Notes: generated by a model from the sequence alone, not told the origin. A stretch of DNA of 64,000 nucleotides from QHXN01 sp032162705 (GCA_032162705.1 JAVRON010000145.1:41867-105866); one strand, 5' to 3'; positions 27,515-36,445 are shown, numbered from the stretch's first letter. Made by a program: numbers and translations.

Positions 27515-28360
27515 TTAATACTCGTAAAAACCGCGCCCGCTCTTGCGCCCGAGCCAGCCCGCATCGACGTACTTCTTCAACAGAGGGCACGCGCGATACT
27601 TCGGGTCACCCAACTCCCCTTGCAGTACGTTGAGAATGGCGAGACATATATCAAGGCCGATGAAGTCGGCGAGCGCAAGCGGCCCCATCGGATGATTCAT
27701 CCCGAGTTTCATGATGCCGTCGATACTCTCGCGCGTGGCGACTCCCTCGTAGAGCGTGAAGATCGCCTCGTTAATCATCGGCATCAAAACGCGGTTCGAG
27801 ACGAAGCCCGGCGAGTCGTTGCACTCAAGCGCCGTCTTCCCCATCCGCCCGGTCAGCTCGCGTGTCCGCGCCCAGGTCTCGTCCGAGGTGGCGATGCCGC
27901 GAATGACTTCGACCAGCTTCATCACCGGGACGGGGTTCATGAAGTGCATGCCGATGACCTTTTCGGGTCGAGAGGTCGCCGCGCCGAGCTTCGTAATCGA
28001 GATGGAAGATGTGTTCGAGGCAAGTATGGAGTCTCTCGGCAAGACCGCGTCGAGCGCCTGAAAGACTTCGCGCTTGGCTTCGAGAGTTTCGGTAATGGCC
28101 TCGATGACGAAGCCCGCGCCGGTCATCTCCGACAGCTCGGTCGTCGTGAGTATGCGTCCCGTGATGGCGCGCTTCTCCTCTACGCTCAGGCGCTCTTTGT
28201 CCACGTCGCGCTGGAGGCTGCGCTCAATCGCCAACATCCCGCGCTGCAAGAACTCTTCACTGATATCGCGCAGGATGACGAAGTATCCTGCGCGCGCGGC
28301 GACCTGCGCGATGCCGCCACCCATCGTCCCCGCGCCGACGACTCCGATAATCTCAGCCAC
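27515..28360 (-). CDS. 3-hydroxybutyryl-CoA dehydrogenase
   Basis: 281 residues. Rossmann motif IIGVVGAGTMGGGIAQVAAR at the N-terminus; the 3HCDH catalytic segment HFMNPVPVMKLVE and C-terminal domain (NRVLMPMINEAIF, GPLALADFIGLD) are complete. I choose the GTG at 28360: GGAG precedes it by nine bases and it gives the normal family length; the open frame extends about 35 codons further into the neighbouring gene. Oxidises 3-hydroxyacyl-CoA with NAD, consistent with the thiolase and Etf genes nearby. Confidence 0.94.
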   Translation of the reverse strand: MAEIIGVVGAGTMGGGIAQVAARAGYFVILRDISEEFLQRGMLAIERSLQRDVDKERLSVEEKRAITGRILTTTELSEMTGAGFVIEAITETLEAKREVFQALDAVLPRDSILASNTSSISITKLGAATSRPEKVIGMHFMNPVPVMKLVEVIRGIATSDETWARTRELTGRMGKTALECNDSPGFVSNRVLMPMINEAIFTLYEGVATRESIDGIMKLGMNHPMGPLALADFIGLDICLAILNVLQGELGDPKYRACPLLKKYVDAGWLGRKSGRGFYEY

Positions 28361-28380
28361 TTCTAAGCTCTCCGAAACTT

Positions 28381-28896
28381 TTACTGTCCGCGCCAGTCGG
28401 GCGGCTGTGGGGGCGGAACGTATTCGCGCTGGCGTCTCGTGTCCGACGCTCTCTGCGCCTCCCAATCGAATGTGTTTGCGTCACGCAGCGGCGGCGCGTA
28501 CCGGTTCTGCGCCGTCTCGCCGCCCTTGTAAAATCTCTCGCCCTCCTGCCCAAAGAGAAACCATAGAGAGTAGACACACAGAGCAGTCCCGAACGGGAAG
28601 CTCATCGCGCACAGGCATGCCGAGACTATCCCGGCCACGCGCGCCCAACTCTTGCGCCTGAGCATCGCGTAGCCCGCGAGAATCGGCGGCAGGCCGAAGA
28701 TGAAGGCGAGTACGAGCATGAAGACGCTGAAGAAGCCGAAGATAGCCGTCACGCCCGGCGGCGCGTTTGGGTCGCTGGCGATGATGCCCGACACCATCAG
28801 GAAGAATGGGACGAAGATAATCATCATCAGGGCGTTGAAGCCGCCGTAGATGAGATGCATGATGCCGATGACCTTGTTGTGATCCTGAGAAGTCAT
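28381..28896 (-). CDS. Small membrane protein of unknown function
   Basis: 171 residues with four predicted membrane segments (e.g. GGFNALMMIIFVPFFLMVSG, AIFGFFSVFMLVLAFIFGLP, ARVAGIVSACLCAMSFPFG). A ~50-residue polar tail ends in a Pro/Arg-rich stretch. I do not recognise a named family, though the layout resembles DUF-type four-helix proteins common in this kind of genome. It lies between the thiolase and dehydrogenase genes with short gaps, so it is probably co-transcribed. Confidence 0.75.
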   Translation of the reverse strand: MTSQDHNKVIGIMHLIYGGFNALMMIIFVPFFLMVSGIIASDPNAPPGVTAIFGFFSVFMLVLAFIFGLPPILAGYAMLRRKSWARVAGIVSACLCAMSFPFGTALCVYSLWFLFGQEGERFYKGGETAQNRYAPPLRDANTFDWEAQRASDTRRQREYVPPPQPPDWRGQ

Positions 28897-28941
28897 TTGG
28901 ACTCCATAAAAGTCTTTTGGACTTCGTCCATTGGACGGCGT

Positions 28942-30129
28942 CTAACGTTCGACCGCCAATGCCACCGCGTTCCCGCCGCCGAGACAGAGCGCGGCCAGAC
29001 CTCTATGGACTCCTCGACGCTTCATCTCGTACAGCATGGTGGTCAGCAGACGCGAGCCTGACTGCCCGATGGCGTGGCCGAGCGCGACCGCCCCGCCGTT
29101 GACGTTGACACGCTCCGGGTCAAGCTCAAGCTCGCGGATGATGGCGACGGCCTGCACGGAGAAGGCTTCGTTCAGCTCGATGAGATCGACCTCGTTCAAA
29201 GACCACCCGGCCTTGCGCAAGACTTTTCTGATGGCTTCGACCGGGGCCATCATCACAAGCTCGGGTTGTATCCCCGAAGTGGCCTGCGCCGCGATGCGCG
29301 CCAAAGGCTCGACGCCCAGACGCCGCGCTCTCTCCTCCGAAGTGACGACGAGCGCCGATGCACCGTCGTTCACGCCCGGAGCGTTGCCCGCCGTCACCGA
29401 CCCGCCCTCCTTGAAAGCGGGGCGTAGTTTCGAGAGCGCCTCAAGTGACGTGTCCTCTCGCACCGACTCGTCCGTGTCGAAGACGAGGGCCGCGCCCTTC
29501 TTCTGCGGAATCTCGACCGCCACGATCTCGTCCTTGAACCTGCCCTCGCGGATGGCCGCAGCGGCCTTGCGGTGCGAGTTCAGGGCGTATTCGTCCTGCT
29601 CCTCGCGCGTCACCCCGTAACGCTCGGCGACGACCTCACCCGTGTTCCCCATGTGATAATTCTCGAACGCGCACCACAGGCCGTCGTGAATCATCGAATC
29701 AATCACGGGGACGTTGCCCATGCGAAAGCCTTCGCGTGCCTTCGTCAGCAGATACGGCGCGTTCGACATCGACTCCATCCCGCCCGCAACGACCACGTCC
29801 GCGTCGCCAAGTTGTATTCCCTGCGCGGCCATCATCACCGACTTCAGCCCCGAGCCGCAGACCTTGTTGATCGTCACGGCGGAAACGCCGAAAGGGATGC
29901 CGCCATGCAGCGCCGCCTGTCGCGCGGGGTTTTGGCCGAGTCCGGCCTGTACGACGCAGCCCATGATGACCTCGTCCACCTCTTCCACTTGCACGCCCGC
30001 ACGTCGCACAGACTCGCCGACGACCAACGCGCCGAGCTGCGTCGCGGTGAATCCTTTGAGCGCGCCCAGGAACTTGCCCGTCGGCGTCCGCGCGGCGCTG
30101 ATGATGACGGCCTCTCTTCTATCCGGCAT
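28942..30129 (-). CDS. Acetyl-CoA acetyltransferase (thiolase)
   Basis: 395 residues. Nucleophilic Cys in INKVCGSGLKSVMMAAQ, the His in GGAVALGHAIGQSGSR and the second catalytic Cys in LAALCLGGGNAVAL are intact. It either condenses two acetyl-CoA or cleaves acetoacetyl-CoA. With the downstream dehydrogenase and EtfAB it makes part of a short-chain acyl-CoA route. First gene of the minus-strand run; the upstream 463-base gap is divergent. Confidence 0.95.
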   Translation of the reverse strand: MPDRREAVIISAARTPTGKFLGALKGFTATQLGALVVGESVRRAGVQVEEVDEVIMGCVVQAGLGQNPARQAALHGGIPFGVSAVTINKVCGSGLKSVMMAAQGIQLGDADVVVAGGMESMSNAPYLLTKAREGFRMGNVPVIDSMIHDGLWCAFENYHMGNTGEVVAERYGVTREEQDEYALNSHRKAAAAIREGRFKDEIVAVEIPQKKGAALVFDTDESVREDTSLEALSKLRPAFKEGGSVTAGNAPGVNDGASALVVTSEERARRLGVEPLARIAAQATSGIQPELVMMAPVEAIRKVLRKAGWSLNEVDLIELNEAFSVQAVAIIRELELDPERVNVNGGAVALGHAIGQSGSRLLTTMLYEMKRRGVHRGLAALCLGGGNAVALAVER

Positions 30130-30345
30130 GATTGCGTCCCTTCAAAAACACGACTGCACACCTTTAAAAGTATGTAACAGGTCAATGGTTGACGGTTGAG
30201 TGGATAGACGTGTCTCGCCCTTTCAACTGTCTTCTGCTACCTGTCACGGTTGATTCGATTATACGTTGGCTCGGGGGGGTGTCAAGCAATGGATTCCGGC
30301 ACAGGCTACGGGTTAACTCGTTCTTGAATGTAACGATAATCCCGT
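30130..30345. other. Divergent intergenic region, no gene seen
   Basis: Gap between the thiolase gene (minus) and the nucleotidyltransferase gene (plus). It should hold promoters for both, but no pair of boxes stands out. The segment ~30180-30265 has 7-base-phased words (TCAATGG, TTGACGG, TTGAGTG) with partial complements, a weak member of the spacer repeat class. A run of seven G lies at ~30273. Confidence 0.4.
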
Positions 30346-30437
30346 TCACCGCAGAGGCGCTGAGTTCGCGGAGGGGGCGCAGAGACTTGAGCTTTCCTCC
30401 GCGCCCCCTCTCCGTCCTCAGCGCCTCTGCGGTGAAG
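30346..30437. repeat. 92-bp inverted repeat, CCGCAGAGGC class
   Basis: Perfect 20-bp arms: TTCACCGCAGAGGCGCTGAG at 30346-30365 and its exact complement at 30418-30437. An inner pair (GAGGGGGCG with CGCCCCCTC) extends the stem. The first 14 bases are identical to the arms of the element at 17957-18019, 12 kb away. Confidence 0.92.
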
Positions 30438-30592
30438 CGCCCGATGCTCAAACCTCAAGACCGCATCAGACTAAAATCCTTCCCCTTCGCCCCGTTGAAA
30501 GCCTCTCGCCGCAGTGCTAGACTCGACTCCGCTTTTGATTTCGTCAAGCCAGAGGCAATTAAAATCAACTCCGCCACCTCCCACATAAATCT

Positions 30593-31639
30593 ATGCAAGC
30601 TCTGATTCTCGCAGGCGGCAAGGGCACAAGGCTCCGGCCACTGACGGTCTACACGCCAAAGCCGGTCGTGCCCATCTGCAACCGCCCGTTCCTGCTCTAC
30701 CAGATCGACACGCTCAAGCAGGCGGGCGTCACCGACATCACGCTCTCACTCTCCTACCAGCCGAACAAGATCGAGCAGCAGCTCGGCGACGGCTCGGACT
30801 TCGGCGTCAAGATCAGCTACACGGTCGAGCCGCAGCCGATGGGCACCGCCGGGGCGTACAAGTACGCCGAAGGTTTAATCCGCGAGCCGACCGTGGTCTT
30901 CAACGGCGACATCGTGACCGACCTCGACCTGAAGGCCGTCATCCGCGAGCACAACGAGCGCAAGGCCGCCGCAACCATCGTCCTCGCGCCGGTCGAAAAT
31001 CCTTCGGCCTACGGACTCGTCGAGACCGAGGCGGACGGCCGCGTCCGTCGCTTTCTCGAAAAGCCGAAGGCCGACGAGATAAGCTGCAACACTATCAACG
31101 CGGGAACCTATGTCCTCGACCCGAAAATTCTCGATATCATCCCCGCGGGCGAGAACTTCTCCTTCGAGTACGGCGTCTTCCCCGCCCTGCTTGAGCGCGG
31201 CGAGCGCTTCTACGCGCACATCCCCGACGATGGGTACTGGATAGACATCGGCACGCCCGCACGCTACCTGCAAGTCCACGGAGACATGCTCGCGGGTCGC
31301 GTCGGCGGCATCAATCTTACAGACCGTCGCGGCGTCGCCGTCATCGCGACGCACGCGGAGATCGACGACCTCTCTATCATCGCCGACGATTGCACCGTCA
31401 AGCCCGGCGCGCAGATTATCAACTCCGTTCTCGGCGAGGGCGTCCATGTCGAAGAGAAAGCGCGGATTGAAAACTCCGTCATCTGGCCGCACACGCGCGT
31501 CGGCGCGGGCGCGCAGGTCTTGAGCGCTATTGTCGGGCGCGGATGTCACATTGGCCGCTCGGCGTCGGTCGGCGCGGGCACGGTGCTCGGCGACAAGACG
31601 AACCTCACTGACTACACTCTGACCGGGGGCTTGCTGTGA
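30593..31639 (+). CDS. Sugar-1-phosphate nucleotidyltransferase (mannose-1-phosphate guanylyltransferase-like)
   Basis: 348 residues. N-terminal nucleotidyltransferase signature LILAGGKGTRLRPLT, followed by TPKPVVPICNRPFL; Asp of FNGDIVTDLD is in the metal-binding position. The C-terminal ~110 residues form a left-handed beta helix (hexapeptide repeats such as AQIINSVLGEGVHVEEKARI). Makes an NDP-sugar from sugar-1-phosphate; GDP-mannose is the likely product but glucose cannot be excluded. Its stop overlaps the start of the phosphohexomutase gene (GTGA), so the two act in sequence. Confidence 0.9.
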   Translation: MQALILAGGKGTRLRPLTVYTPKPVVPICNRPFLLYQIDTLKQAGVTDITLSLSYQPNKIEQQLGDGSDFGVKISYTVEPQPMGTAGAYKYAEGLIREPTVVFNGDIVTDLDLKAVIREHNERKAAATIVLAPVENPSAYGLVETEADGRVRRFLEKPKADEISCNTINAGTYVLDPKILDIIPAGENFSFEYGVFPALLERGERFYAHIPDDGYWIDIGTPARYLQVHGDMLAGRVGGINLTDRRGVAVIATHAEIDDLSIIADDCTVKPGAQIINSVLGEGVHVEEKARIENSVIWPHTRVGAGAQVLSAIVGRGCHIGRSASVGAGTVLGDKTNLTDYTLTGGLL

Positions 31640-33159
31640 CCGGACGCCGCGAACGCCCCGTGCCCATACGCTTCGGAACTGACGGCTGGCGCGCACACAT
31701 CGCCGACGAGTTCACCTTCGCCAACGTCGAGCGCGTCGCGCAAGCCTACGCTGACTTCATCAAACAGCGTGGGCCGGACGACGACGACTCCCTTAAAAGT
31801 AAAGCCCCAACTCGCACAAGCAAAACTCCAACACACACAAGCGAGACTTCGGCACACACAAGCGAGACTCAAGAGCACGCGCAAGTCGTGGTCGGCTACG
31901 ACCGGCGCTTTCTCTCGGAACACTTCGCCGAACGCGTCGCGGAAGTCCTCGCGGGCAATGACATCCCGGTCTGCTTGTTCGAGACGGACGTGCCGACTCC
32001 GCTCGTCTCGTGGGCTGTGCGCGAGCGCGGCGCGGCGGGCGGAGTCATCATCACGGCCTCGCACAATCCTTCGAGCTTTAACGGCTTCAAGATCAAGGCT
32101 CCGTGGGGCGGGAGCGCGACGCAGGAGACGACCGCTGCGGTCGAGTCTCTGTTGGACGCGACAACGCCGCAACTCACAGCCATTCCAATGGAAGCGCGCG
32201 GCCAGCTCCTTCCACAAATCGAGAGCTACCGCGAGCAGGTCGCTTCATATGTCGATCTCGAACGGATGCGCGCACTCAACGCTCGCGTCGTCGTTGACCC
32301 GATGCACGGCTCGGGCGGTCGCTGGGTCGAGAGTTTTCTTGCGGGCGGGCGTCTGGATGTTGAGACTATCCGGGCGGAGCGCGATACGCTCTTCGGCGGT
32401 GTGAGTCCGGAGCCGATTGACCGCAACCTCGCGCCGCTCAAAGCTCGTGTTAAAGAGAGACACGCGCTCGTTGGGCTTGCGACCGACGGCGACGCAGACC
32501 GTGTCGGAGCCGTCAACGAGCTTGGCGAGACGATGACGATGCACGAGGTCGTGCCCCTGATTCTCTTGCATCTCGCGCGCGTGCGTAAGCAGAAGGGTGG
32601 CGTTGTACGCACCTTCTCTCAGTCGGTTCTGCTGAAGCGCATCGCGGCGGCGCACAAGCTCAAGATTTATGAGACGCCCATCGGCTTCAAGTATGTCGCA
32701 GACCTTATGCTGCGCGAGGACATCCTCGTCGGCGCGGAGGAGTCGGGCGGCATCGGCGTGCGCGGACACCTACCTGAGCGCGACGGGATACTCAACTCGC
32801 TTCTCCTCCTCGAAGCCGTCGCCACTTCGGGCAAGACGCCGACCGAGTTGGTGCGCGAGATGCACCGCGAGTTCGGCGAGTTCTACTTCGGACGCCGTGA
32901 CCTGCACGGGGAAGTCGCACGCGGTCTCGCGCTCGTCGAATCGCTCGCCACGCGACCGCCTGCCGCCGCCGCCGAGTTCACCATCGAGTCAGTCGAAACC
33001 CTTGACGGCACGAAGCTCATCTTCGGCGACGAATCATGGCTGCTCTTCCGACAGTCCGGCACAGAGCCTGTCCTACGCATCTACGCCGAGGCGACCTCCG
33101 TCGAGAAGATGCACGCGCTGCTCGACCACGGCTGCCAACTGGCCGAAGCTTTTCATTGA
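31636..33159 (+). CDS. Phosphomannomutase/phosphoglucomutase
   Basis: 507 residues from a GTG that overlaps the previous stop. The phosphoserine loop is GGVIITASHNPSSFNGFK (~137-150), the metal site DGDADRVG at ~285, and the sugar-binding loop EESGGIG is present, as is the C-terminal phosphate-binding RQSGTEPVLRIYAEA. Interconverts hexose-6- and hexose-1-phosphate for the preceding nucleotidyltransferase. Odd: residues ~54-81 are a Thr/Ser/Lys-rich insert of 7-residue repeats in domain 1, absent from normal family members. Confidence 0.93.
   Translation: MTGRRERPVPIRFGTDGWRAHIADEFTFANVERVAQAYADFIKQRGPDDDDSLKSKAPTRTSKTPTHTSETSAHTSETQEHAQVVVGYDRRFLSEHFAERVAEVLAGNDIPVCLFETDVPTPLVSWAVRERGAAGGVIITASHNPSSFNGFKIKAPWGGSATQETTAAVESLLDATTPQLTAIPMEARGQLLPQIESYREQVASYVDLERMRALNARVVVDPMHGSGGRWVESFLAGGRLDVETIRAERDTLFGGVSPEPIDRNLAPLKARVKERHALVGLATDGDADRVGAVNELGETMTMHEVVPLILLHLARVRKQKGGVVRTFSQSVLLKRIAAAHKLKIYETPIGFKYVADLMLREDILVGAEESGGIGVRGHLPERDGILNSLLLLEAVATSGKTPTELVREMHREFGEFYFGRRDLHGEVARGLALVESLATRPPAAAAEFTIESVETLDGTKLIFGDESWLLFRQSGTEPVLRIYAEATSVEKMHALLDHGCQLAEAFH
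31813..31875. repeat. In-frame 21-bp tandem repeat in the phosphohexomutase gene
   Basis: Three copies at 31813-31833, 31834-31854 and 31855-31875; the second begins CACACAAGCGAGACTTCGG. The period of 21 keeps the reading frame and equals three heptads. It encodes the repeat THTSETS-like insert. Confidence 0.88.
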
Positions 33160-33205
33160 AGACCCGGCTGAATCATTCACACGAAGCCTTTCTCAAGAAC
33201 GCAAA

Positions 33206-33334
33206 TTAGCCACCGCAGACACGAAGACACAGAGGATTTAAGAGTTTGGGATTTGGAATTTGAAATTTGAAATTTAATCTCTGTGTCTCCGTGTCTCTGT
33301 GGCAAATCCTGATCCGTGTCTGCGGTAGCCAATC
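33206..33334. repeat. Nested intergenic inverted repeat, CACAGAG plus ATTTGGA heptads
   Basis: Outer arms GCCACCGCAGACACG and CGTGTCTGCGGTAGCC; inner arms CACAGAG and CTCTGTG; the centre holds ATTTGGA/ATTTGAA 7-base repeats (~33247-33275). It fills the gap between the phosphohexomutase and mutM genes. Confidence 0.8.
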
Positions 33335-33359
33335 TTGAATTGCCGACTCAACACACGCT

Positions 33360-34193
33360 ATGCCCGAACTGCCCGAAGTCGAACTCGTTGCGCGCTCGCT
33401 CGACCGTCTTGTCGGCGGATGTGTCGTCGCTTCCGCGAAGCTCCTGCGACCGGGGCTTGCGCCCTCGAATACGCCGGGTGAGTTCGCGCGACTCCTGCGT
33501 GGTGCGAAAGTTATCCGGGTCGGGCGGCGCGGCAAACACATACTCGCGGAGATGGATAACGAGCACGTCCTCATCACGCACCTGCGCATGACGGGCCGCT
33601 TCCTGATGCTGCCTCCGCGCGGGACGCTTCCGAAACACACTCACGCGCTTTTCCGTCTCGAAGATGGTCGCCGTCTCGCCTTCACAGACCAGCGCCACTT
33701 CGGCTTGATGAAACTCACACGCACCGAACTCGTCGGAGAAGCGCGCGAGCTGCGCGACCTCGCCCCCGAACCCTTCTCGGACGAGTTCACGCCCCGATAC
33801 CTCGCGGCCACGCTCGCGCGCACGAGCCGCACGCTCAAGGATGTTCTGCTCGACCAGACGCGTGTGACGGGACTCGGCAACATCTACGCCGCAGAGGTTC
33901 TCTTCCTCGCACGCGTGAATCCATTCGGCACGGCGGCCAGCCTGCCGCGTCGCAGTGTCACGCGTCTTCACCGCGCTATCCTCGACGTGCTCGCCGAAGC
34001 CATCGCCCACGGCTCGACCATGAACGTCGATCCGGAGAACATTGAGGCGAGCTACTACGGCGGTGGCTACGCCGGGCGCTGGCGCGTCTACGACCGAGAG
34101 GGCGAGCCGTGCCATGAATGCAGCCAGCCCATCAGCCGCGTCTCACGCGCCGGACGCTCCACCTATTTCTGCCCACGCTGCCAGCGCCTCTAA
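33360..34193 (+). CDS. mutM: Formamidopyrimidine-DNA glycosylase
   Basis: 277-residue base-excision repair enzyme removing oxidised purines such as 8-oxoguanine. After Met removal the N-terminal Pro and Glu of PELPEVE are the catalytic residues; Lys in the GRRGKHILAE loop and the C-terminal zinc finger (CHECSQPISRVSRAGRSTYF followed by CPRC) are intact. Normal family length. Confidence 0.97.
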   Translation: MPELPEVELVARSLDRLVGGCVVASAKLLRPGLAPSNTPGEFARLLRGAKVIRVGRRGKHILAEMDNEHVLITHLRMTGRFLMLPPRGTLPKHTHALFRLEDGRRLAFTDQRHFGLMKLTRTELVGEARELRDLAPEPFSDEFTPRYLAATLARTSRTLKDVLLDQTRVTGLGNIYAAEVLFLARVNPFGTAASLPRRSVTRLHRAILDVLAEAIAHGSTMNVDPENIEASYYGGGYAGRWRVYDREGEPCHECSQPISRVSRAGRSTYFCPRCQRL

Positions 34194-34226
34194 GTATAGA
34201 GTTGAGGCTGGAAGTAATAGGCTCCC

Positions 34227-34256
34227 TTGACAGACGCGCGCCTGCGGGCGTATAAG
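34227..34256 (+). promoter_or_regulatory. Sigma-70-type promoter for the metH/metF gene
   Basis: Consensus TTGACA (34227-34232), 18-base spacer, TATAAG (34251-34256). Transcription would start near 34263, immediately before the riboswitch candidate. Confidence 0.7.
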
Positions 34257-34263
34257 CGCGTTG

Positions 34264-34322
34264 ACAAAGCGTGGTGAGTTAAGGCGACTTGCGGCCACGT
34301 AAAATAAACAGCTAAACAGCTC
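34264..34322 (+). promoter_or_regulatory. Candidate SAM-II-like riboswitch
   Basis: Just below the promoter, CGTGG (34270-34274) pairs with CCACG (34295-34299) as a 5-bp P1 stem. The enclosed TGAGTTAAGG...CTTGC and the following TAAAATAAACAGCTAAAC resemble the conserved words of SAM-II aptamers (TGATTTAA, TTGC, GCTAAA) as I recall them. The downstream gene encodes methionine synthesis, the expected target. I could not draw a convincing pseudoknot pairing by eye, so this is a candidate, not a firm call. Confidence 0.55.
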
Positions 34323-34357
34323 GGCGCTTCAAGGCGACCGTTAAAAAGACTTACGGA

Positions 34358-34391
34358 AGTCCCGCGTTGTTTGGCGCGGGACTTTTTCTTT
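34358..34391 (+). terminator. Strong intrinsic terminator in the metH/metF leader
   Basis: A perfect 9-bp stem AGTCCCGCG (34358-34366) with CGCGGGACT (34375-34383), 8-base loop, then TTTTTCTTT. It lies between the riboswitch candidate and the coding region, where it could act as the switch's expression platform. Confidence 0.85.
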
Positions 34392-34407
34392 GGAGAAGAC
34401 AGGTGAA

Positions 34408-34531
34408 GTAGTCAGTAGTCAGTAGTCAGTAGCGCTCCGCGTCGCGGACGCAGCCGCTGACATTCGGACTACTCGCAGAAGAAGGTTTTTCTACTGACTA
34501 CTGGCTACTGACTACTGACTACTGACTACCA
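34408..34531. repeat. CAGTAGT heptad inverted-repeat element (copy 4, reversed)
   Basis: Arms GTAGTCA units (~34408-34432) and CTACTGA/GACTACT units (~34491-34530). The interior, read on the minus strand, has AGTAGAAAAACCTTCTTC and GACGCGGAGCGCTACTG, matching copies 1-3, so its core is in the opposite orientation on the window. It ends 3-4 bases from the metH/metF ATG. Confidence 0.9.
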
Positions 34532-34534
34532 GCG

Positions 34535-36445
34535 ATGATTGATTTCAGAGAACTGCTTGAGAATGACCACGTGACCGTCTTCGACGGGGCGATGGGGACA
34601 CAACTGTACGCGAAGGGCGTCTACATCAATCGCTCATACGACGAACTGAACCTGACGAATCCCGATCTGGTTCGCGCCGTCCATGAGGAGTACGTGCGCG
34701 CGGGCGCGGAGGTGATCGAGACGAACACCTTCACGGCGACCGCGCACAAGCTGCAACAGTACGGACTCGAAGGCCGCCTGCGCGAAATCAATATCTCCGC
34801 CGCACGCCTCGCGCGCGAGGCTGCCGCCGGACGCAGCTACGTCGCGGGCGCAATCGGGCCCCTCGGGCTTCGCATCGAGCCATACGGGCCCACCTCCTTC
34901 GACGAGGCCAAGGAGTTGTTCAAAGAGCAGGTCGAGGCTCTGCTCGAAGGCGGCGTTGACCTCTTCCTTCTCGAAACTTTCTCGGACATCTCCGAGGCGC
35001 GCGAGGCCCTGCGCGCCGTGCGCGACCTGTGCGACCTGCCCGTCATCGCGCAGATGACGATCTCGCTCGACGGCAACACGTCTTTCGGCACGACGCCCGA
35101 GGTCTTCACCTCGCGTCTCGACGAATGGGGCGCGGATGTCATCGGCCTCAACTGTGGCGTGGGCCCCGCGACGGTGCTGACGGCTGTCGAGAAGATGCGT
35201 CTGGTCACGGCGAAGAAACTCTCGGCGCAGCCGAACGCAGGGCTGCCGCGCGATGTGCAGGGACGGCAGTTCTACATGTGCTCGCCCGAGTACATGGCGA
35301 AGTACGCGAAGCGACTCATACAGGCGGGCGTACGCTTCATCGGCGGCTGCTGCGGCACGACGCCCGCGCACATCAAGCTCATCTCGGACGCCGTGCGCCC
35401 GCTCTCGCCGCGCCACACAGGTCGCACGGGGAAGCTTGCGGGCGCGTTGGCGCGCGTCGAAGAGGTCAGCCCCGAAGAGATTGCGGTCACGCCTTTGGAG
35501 GAGCGCTCGAACTGGGGCTGCCGACTTGCGCGCGGCGAGTTCCTGACGACCGTCGAGGTGTTACCGCCCAAAGGCTGCGACCCGTCGAAGACTCTTGAGA
35601 GCATAAGGCTCTTGAAGGAGGCGGGCGTCAACGCCGTCAATATCCCTGATGGCCCGCGCGCGCAGACGCGCATGAGCGCACAGGCGACGGCCGTACTGGT
35701 CGAGCGCGAGATTGGTCTTGAAGCGGTGCTGCATTACTGCTGCCGCGACCGCAATCTGCTCGGCATGATGAGTGACCTTTTAGGCGCGGCTGCGCTCGGC
35801 CTCCGAAACCTTTTGCTCATCACCGGCGACCCGCCGAAGATGGGCCCTTACCCGGACGCGACCGCCGTCTTCGACATCGACTCCATCGGCCTGACCAATA
35901 TGGTCAACAAGCTGAACCACGGCCTCGACCTCGGCAACAATCCGACGGGGACGCCCACGAGCTTTTGCATCGGCGTCGGCGTCAACCCCGGCGCAGTCAA
36001 CCTCGAAGAAGAGATCAAACGCTTCGAGTGGAAGGTCGAAGCGGGCGCTGAGTTCGCCATCACGCAACCGGTCTTCGACGTTGAGCAGCTACGCGACTTT
36101 CTCCGACGCATCGAGCACGTGCGCGTTCCCGTCGTCGCCGGAATCTGGCCGCTCGTCTCCTACCGCAACGCAGAGTTCCTCCACAACGAAGTGCCCGGCG
36201 TCCGCGTCACGCCCTCGATCATGGAGCGCATGCGCCTCGCCTCTGAAAAGGGCAAAGACGCCGCCCGCGACGAAGGACTCAAGATCGCCCGCGAGCTTCT
36301 CATCGACGTGCGCGACTCCATACAGGGCGTACAAGTCTCCGCCCCCTTCAACAACGTCCGCTACGCCCTCGAAGTCTTCGAGGCGCTGCCCGAGTTCTCC
36401 GCCCGTAAAGAAGTAAGCGAAGTTATCACCGCCACCAGCGTTTAA
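34535..36445 (+). CDS. Bifunctional homocysteine S-methyltransferase/methylenetetrahydrofolate reductase
   Basis: 636 residues. N-terminal ~300 residues are a Zn homocysteine methyltransferase: VFDGAMGTQLYAKG, the zinc Cys at LNCGVGP (~206) and GGCCGTT (~270). The C-terminal ~300 are MTHFR (EVLPPKGCDPSKT, LLLITGDPPKMGPYP, EFAITQPVFD, GIWPLVSYRN). It reduces methylene-THF to methyl-THF and methylates homocysteine, as in the Bacillus YitJ type. The cobalamin-binding half of MetH is absent, so B12 handling is not shown here. Control by the upstream riboswitch candidate and terminator is plausible. Confidence 0.93.
   Translation: MIDFRELLENDHVTVFDGAMGTQLYAKGVYINRSYDELNLTNPDLVRAVHEEYVRAGAEVIETNTFTATAHKLQQYGLEGRLREINISAARLAREAAAGRSYVAGAIGPLGLRIEPYGPTSFDEAKELFKEQVEALLEGGVDLFLLETFSDISEAREALRAVRDLCDLPVIAQMTISLDGNTSFGTTPEVFTSRLDEWGADVIGLNCGVGPATVLTAVEKMRLVTAKKLSAQPNAGLPRDVQGRQFYMCSPEYMAKYAKRLIQAGVRFIGGCCGTTPAHIKLISDAVRPLSPRHTGRTGKLAGALARVEEVSPEEIAVTPLEERSNWGCRLARGEFLTTVEVLPPKGCDPSKTLESIRLLKEAGVNAVNIPDGPRAQTRMSAQATAVLVEREIGLEAVLHYCCRDRNLLGMMSDLLGAAALGLRNLLLITGDPPKMGPYPDATAVFDIDSIGLTNMVNKLNHGLDLGNNPTGTPTSFCIGVGVNPGAVNLEEEIKRFEWKVEAGAEFAITQPVFDVEQLRDFLRRIEHVRVPVVAGIWPLVSYRNAEFLHNEVPGVRVTPSIMERMRLASEKGKDAARDEGLKIARELLIDVRDSIQGVQVSAPFNNVRYALEVFEALPEFSARKEVSEVITATSV

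Noticed and set aside
26855..28366. 503-codon plus-strand open frame across the TPR and dehydrogenase genes
   Set aside because: It spans two well-supported opposite-strand genes and their spacer; high-GC codon bias explains the openness.
34194..34534. tRNA or small gene in the mutM-metH gap
   Set aside because: No cloverleaf could be drawn; the region is explained by a promoter, riboswitch candidate, terminator and repeat element.
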